From: Tetracentron sinense
Lineage: Eukaryota > Streptophyta > Magnoliopsida > Trochodendrales > Trochodendraceae
Length of the DNA: 64,000 bases
NCBI GenBank assembly: GCA_015143295.1
Contig: CM026568.1
Location: 17,180,607 to 17,244,606, forward strand
Reading direction: 5' to 3'
The notes under the pieces are model-generated. The model worked only from the letters and a program-made list of their open reading frames with translations, searched no databases and was not told the origin of the DNA. This document shows, one piece after another, positions 59,688 to 64,000 of this stretch. A program made the translations under genes and the position numbers. The number at the start of each line of letters is the position of its first letter. The first letter of the stretch is position 1.

Positions 59688-62600
59688 CTATTGAAAGAAT
59701 TGCCTCAAGTTCATAATGTTACAGGATTTATGGATGAGATTACCTTGCAGATCTTTCAAGTAGCAAACGCCAAGACTCCCCAATCGTTGTACGATATACG
59801 GTCCTTCCCAATTAGGTCCCAATTTGCCACTGTTAACCTCCCTGGTATTCTGAAATACTTTTCGGAGAACGAGATCGCCGACCTGAAGGACTCTTCGCTG
59901 TACCTTTCGGTTGTACGCCTTTCTTAGCTGTTGCTGGTATCTCTTCGTCTGAATGCTGGCATCTTCTCGCTTTTCTTCTAACAAGTCGAGGTAAACGGCC
60001 ATGAGCTCAGCGTTCCTGTCTTTCTCTCCACTCTTCTTCTTGTTATGCCAAGAGCGTATTGTGGGCAAACTAATCTCAGTAAGAATGACAGCTTCCATGT
60101 CATAGGCCAAAGAGAAAGGTGTTTCGTTTGTAGGACTCCTCGGTGTCGTCCTATATCCCCATAATACGTTGTGCAACTCGGTAGTCCACTTCCCCTTCGA
60201 GTCTTCCAATCTTCTTTTCAAGGCGTTCAATATATTTTTATTAGCTGCTTCAGCCAAGCCATTCCCCTGAGGATAATATGGAGACGAAAAAATATGTTTG
60301 ATCTTTAATTCGCTACAAAACTCTGCAATGATACGACCTGTAAATTGTTTCCCGTTGTCAGTGATAATGGATTGAGGTATGCCAAACCTACAGACGATAT
60401 GCTCCCACATGAACTTCTTTACTTCTTGTTCTCTGATACGAGCAAGGGGAACGGCTTCAATCCAACGAGAGAAGTAATCGGTCGCCATAAGGAGAAAAAT
60501 GAGATTTCCTGGTGCCTTAGGGAAAGGTCCCACAATATCTAGGCCCCACCGTGCAAATAGCCAAGGTTGAGAGACAGTGTTAAGTTCTTGAGCTGGAGCA
60601 TGAATTAAACGAGCATATCGTTGACACTGACTACACTTCTTAACATACTTCTGAGCATCAGCTTGCATATAAGGCCAGAAGTATCCTTGGCCCAGGGCTC
60701 GATATGCTATCGTTCTCCCACCTGAATGTATGCCACAAATCCCTTTATGAAGCTCAGCAAGAATCCTCTCCACATCTACAGGATGAACACACTTCAACAA
60801 AGGTCCTCCGAAAGACTTTTTATACAACTCTCCCTGCACCAGGACATAACGAGGTGCCTTGAACTGAATTCGTCTTGATTCTTTTGCAGTGATAGGAAGA
60901 ACTCCATCTCTCAAGTAGGCCGTCAACCATGTCATCCAACTTGGTACTGGATTAACAAAACATACCTCCCGCTGAGCCTGGAGTGCTATCGAAGGATACT
61001 CTTTGTATTCCATGAGAACGGCTTTGGGTTCATCAGACTGCATCATGGAAGCAAGATAAGCCAGAGCATCAGCATGCCTATTCTCATCTCTTCGGGTATG
61101 CTTGATCTCCACAACGGTGAATGCTTCACACTGCGAACGAATGAGTGCAGTATACTGTTTCATTCGATCATCCTTGCATTCATAGTCTCCATTCACCTGA
61201 TTCACTACAAGCTGTGAATCACAAAAAACTCTCAATCTAGAGACCTGCAGCTCGTGCGCACTCTGCAAGCCAAGCAGCAATGCTTCGTACTCAGCTTCGT
61301 TGTTAGAGGCAGTAAACCCAAGACGTGACATCTTCTGTATTTTCACGTTCTCCGGACTAATGAGCACAACACCAAGTCCTGAACCACTTGCATTAGAAGA
61401 TCCATCGACGTACAACAGCCAATCAACCCATCCGGAAGATTTATCTCCATCTACAGCGATATCATCGTTGTCAACCTCATCGGGGAGCTCACGAAGATCA
61501 GCAATCACCTCCTCCTCCTCCACAGGGAAGTCTGATCGGAATTCTGCCATTGCCTGCCATTTCTCTGAACTTCTCGCTCTATACTGAATATCGAACTCAC
61601 TCAGAGCCACAGCCCACTTCGATATTCTTCCCGCCAACTCGGGTCGTCCCAACACGACTTTCAAAGGATAGGTTGTGATGACAACGATAGTATGAGCATG
61701 AAAGTAAGGACGAAGCTTTTCAGCATAAAAGACAAGAGCAAGACACACCTTCTCGACGCCGCCACAACACCTGACCAAAACTGAGCCAATGGCTTGCGCT
61801 GAGACAGAAAGATACAGGTACAAGACTTCACCTGGTTCAGGGACAGAGAGAATAGGGGTCGAGCCTAAATACTCCTTCAAAGCAATGAAAGCTTGAGAAC
61901 ACTCTAGCGTCCATGCGAAAATAGAATCCTTCCGTAGGAGCTCAAAAAGGGGTTTACAACAATCAGATGACTTTGAGATAAAACGATTTAGTGCAGCGAT
62001 ACGCCCTGTTAACTTCTGGATCTCCTTCTTCGACTTGGGTTCCGGCATGTCCAGCAGAGCTCGAATCTGAGCTGGATTAGCTTCAATACCCCGCTGACTC
62101 ACAAGATACCCCAAGAATTTGCCAGAGGTAACCCCGAAAGTACACTTCTCTGGGTTAATCTTCAAATTAAAAGTTCTCAGAATAGAGAAAGGCTCAACAA
62201 GATCCGTCACAAGGGTCTTCCGAAATCGGCTCTTCACAACGATATCATCAATGTAAACTTCAACCGATTTGCCGAGGAGTGGCCCAAACATGAGATTCAT
62301 AAGACGCTGATATGTGGCACCGGCATTCTTCAGACCAAAGGCCATAACACGATAGCAGAACAAGCCACGCTCTGTAATGAAAGTGGTCTTCTCTTGATCT
62401 TCTTCCGCCAAGAGGATTTGATTATAGCCCGAATAACCATCCATAAATGATAACATTTCATGGCCAGCAGTGGCGTTGATGAGCCTGTCAATTCTTGGCA
62501 TAGGGAAAAAATCCTTGGGACATGCTTTATTGACACCAGTGAAATCAATACAAACTCTTACCTTCCCATTCTTCTTAGGTACAGCTACTACATTAGCTAT

Positions 62601-64000
62601 CCAGGCAGGATACTGCACTTCCTGGATGAACCCAACTGGATCAGTTTGTCTATCTCTTCATTCACTGCATCATGATAAGCAGGGGCAAGTCTCCGAGGTT
62701 TCTGCTTCATCGGAGGGACAGCAGGATCAACATTGAGGTGGTGGCAGATAATGCTCGGACTGATGCCTGTCATATCTTTGTGCGACCATGCAAAGACATC
62801 AAGGTTCCTCTTCAAGAATTCTAGCAGCTCGCCCTCTTCGTCCGTTGTCAAGCTCGTCCCGATCTGCAACACCTTTGGCTCTTCTTTCGTTCCCAAATTG
62901 ACTGCTTTTCTTGGGCTCAACGGAAGGTCTGCACAATGTGGCCTCCGAGCTCTCTTCCACAACGGAGTCGACCTGTAATTGCTATTTGGGCACAACGGAA
63001 AGAGGGAAGTCACACTTCTGCGACGCCAATTGATCCCCTCTGATCTCCTGGGGTCCATCCTGTGTTGTGTATTTCAACACCTGATAGTACGATGAGGGAA
63101 CAGCCTTCATCTCGCGGGTCCACCATCGACCCAAAATCGCGTTGTAAGACGATGGAGCATCCAGAACGGAAAATCTGGTTTGTAGGACAACGGGTCCTGC
63201 CACAACGGGTAAGACGTCTCCTAACGGTTTCATCGAACTGTCATCAAACTCAAACAGCGGGGTCTGAGCAAAGATGAGAACGGACGGATCCAACTTCATC
63301 TGAGTGAAAGCATGAAGATACAAAATGTCTGCCCCACTCCCGGAATCCACGAGCACCCTTTTGATGTCGAAATCTTCTATTCTCATGGTAAGAACAAGAG
63401 CGTCATAATGAGGCCGAACTACTGTTGCCAAATCATGATCAGAGAAAGTAAGCACCTACCCCATGCTTCTTGCAGGCATCTTCACCTGACAAACCTCAGC
63501 TTCGTGAGACATCTTCCTCGTCTTTGCTCTGAAATCTTTCTCCACGTCCTCCTCTGGTGCTCGCATTCGGCAGATGACGTTGATGGTGCCTAAAGGGGCT
63601 CCCCCTCGTCCTCCTCCGCTGGTACTTGGATTACTGGCAGGCTCTCCTGTACGAGGTTGAGATAACGGTTCTCTAGTGCGCACCGCATTATCGTTATCAA
63701 AACTGAGATACTCTCCTAAGTATCCTTCCTGGACCAGTCTCTCCAAGTACTCCCTCAAGATGCGACATCGGTTTGTAAGATGACCATGACACTTATGATA
63801 TTGACAATACTCATGTGCCCGTGGTCCCGACGTAACATCTTGTACAGCTCTATCAGGCCATTCGAAGTATGCTTGGCCCTCCATTGATTTCATGATGGTC
63901 GTTGGGCTAACAGTAAAATGGATGGGGTCTGTCCGAGCTGCAAAAGGTCGCCTCTCACTAGGCTGAACACCTCTCTCTCGCTGCACTGGTGGCTGCTCCT
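59688..64000 (-). other. gag-pol region of the Tat element (partial)
   Basis: Part of the gypsy fossil: gag end, protease, reverse transcriptase, two RNase H domains and integrase, in that order on the minus strand. Domain motifs: DSGSGADIL (protease), FMDGYSGYNQI and YIDDIVV (polymerase), VDGSSNASGSG (second RNase H), FWPYMQADAQKYVKKCSQCQ (integrase finger). The gag start and 5' LTR lie outside the window. Confidence 0.9.

Larger units (their letters stand above)
55142..64000 (-). mobile_element. Ty3/gypsy Tat-lineage element, runs off window
   Basis: At least 8.9 kb of an LTR retrotransposon on the minus strand, cut by the window end. From right to left: gag end with a zinc-knuckle-like YCQYHKCHGHLTNRC (about 63.8 kb); protease (DSGSGADIL); reverse transcriptase (YIDDIVV); RNase H; a second RNase H with LLYVDGSSN and SNNEAEYEA; integrase with an HHCC finger; then a region with a plus-strand accessory ORF; then a polypurine tract and the 3' LTR. 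The second RNase H marks the Tat lineage. The visible coding part looks recent but broken, with about three breaks. Only one LTR is visible, so age cannot be dated. The five bases before the LTR, AAGGG, would be one copy of the target duplication. Confidence 0.92.

Overview
This window is nuclear DNA of a flowering plant. The genes have GT-AG introns and match plant families (PHO1-type phosphate exporter, chloroplast tRNA deaminase, lysine-rich arabinogalactan protein), and the space between and inside them is filled with plant transposons. Species cannot be named from the sequence. Two very long introns (8.7 and 7.4 kb) point to a transposon-rich genome, perhaps a woody early-diverging angiosperm; that last step is inference.

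Layout: (1) 0-7 kb: a tandem/inverted repeat, a Mutator-like foldback with a 9-bp target duplication, and a young Ty1/copia element sitting inside a small Mutator-like MITE. (2) 7.4-12.6 kb, plus: a complete 14-exon PHO1;H1 phosphate exporter gene (787 aa). (3) 15.2-17.4 kb: a small MITE and a 1.7-kb Mutator-like element with ~200-bp terminal inverted repeats and an internal ~100-bp tandem array, ending just upstream of the next promoter. (4) 17.6-28.1 kb, plus: EMG1/NEP1, the 18S rRNA pseudouridine methyltransferase, seven coding exons, with an 8.7-kb last intron holding a LINE, a TRIM-like fossil, two hAT-type MITEs and a SINE. (5) 28-32 kb: repeat-rich spacer. (6) 32.0-41.0 kb, plus: an organellar DNL-type zinc-finger protein gene whose zinc finger is split by a 7.4-kb intron; that intron holds a Harbinger-like element inside a hAT-like element inside a LINE, then a Helitron and another hAT MITE. 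(7) 41.8-42.9 kb, minus: a lysine-rich arabinogalactan protein gene with a GPI signal. (8) 44.8-48.6 kb: a head-to-tail array of about six to seven short Helitron-like units. (9) 50.8-51.9 kb, minus: the last two exons of TADA, a chloroplast tRNA adenosine deaminase. (10) 53.4-55.1 kb: LINE fragments. (11) 55.1 kb to the window end: a Ty3/gypsy element of the Tat lineage, minus strand, with dual RNase H and an accessory ORF in antisense between integrase and the 3' LTR.

The five host genes (PHO1;H1, EMG1, DNL zinc finger, AGP, TADA) have unrelated jobs and form no operon or pathway. The interest lies in the transposon layer: precise nested insertions, a Mutator-like MITE family present at least five times, a repeat module shared by two different Mutator-like elements, a tandem Helitron array, and the antisense ORF of the Tat element. 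No tRNA, rRNA, snoRNA gene or CRISPR array was seen.
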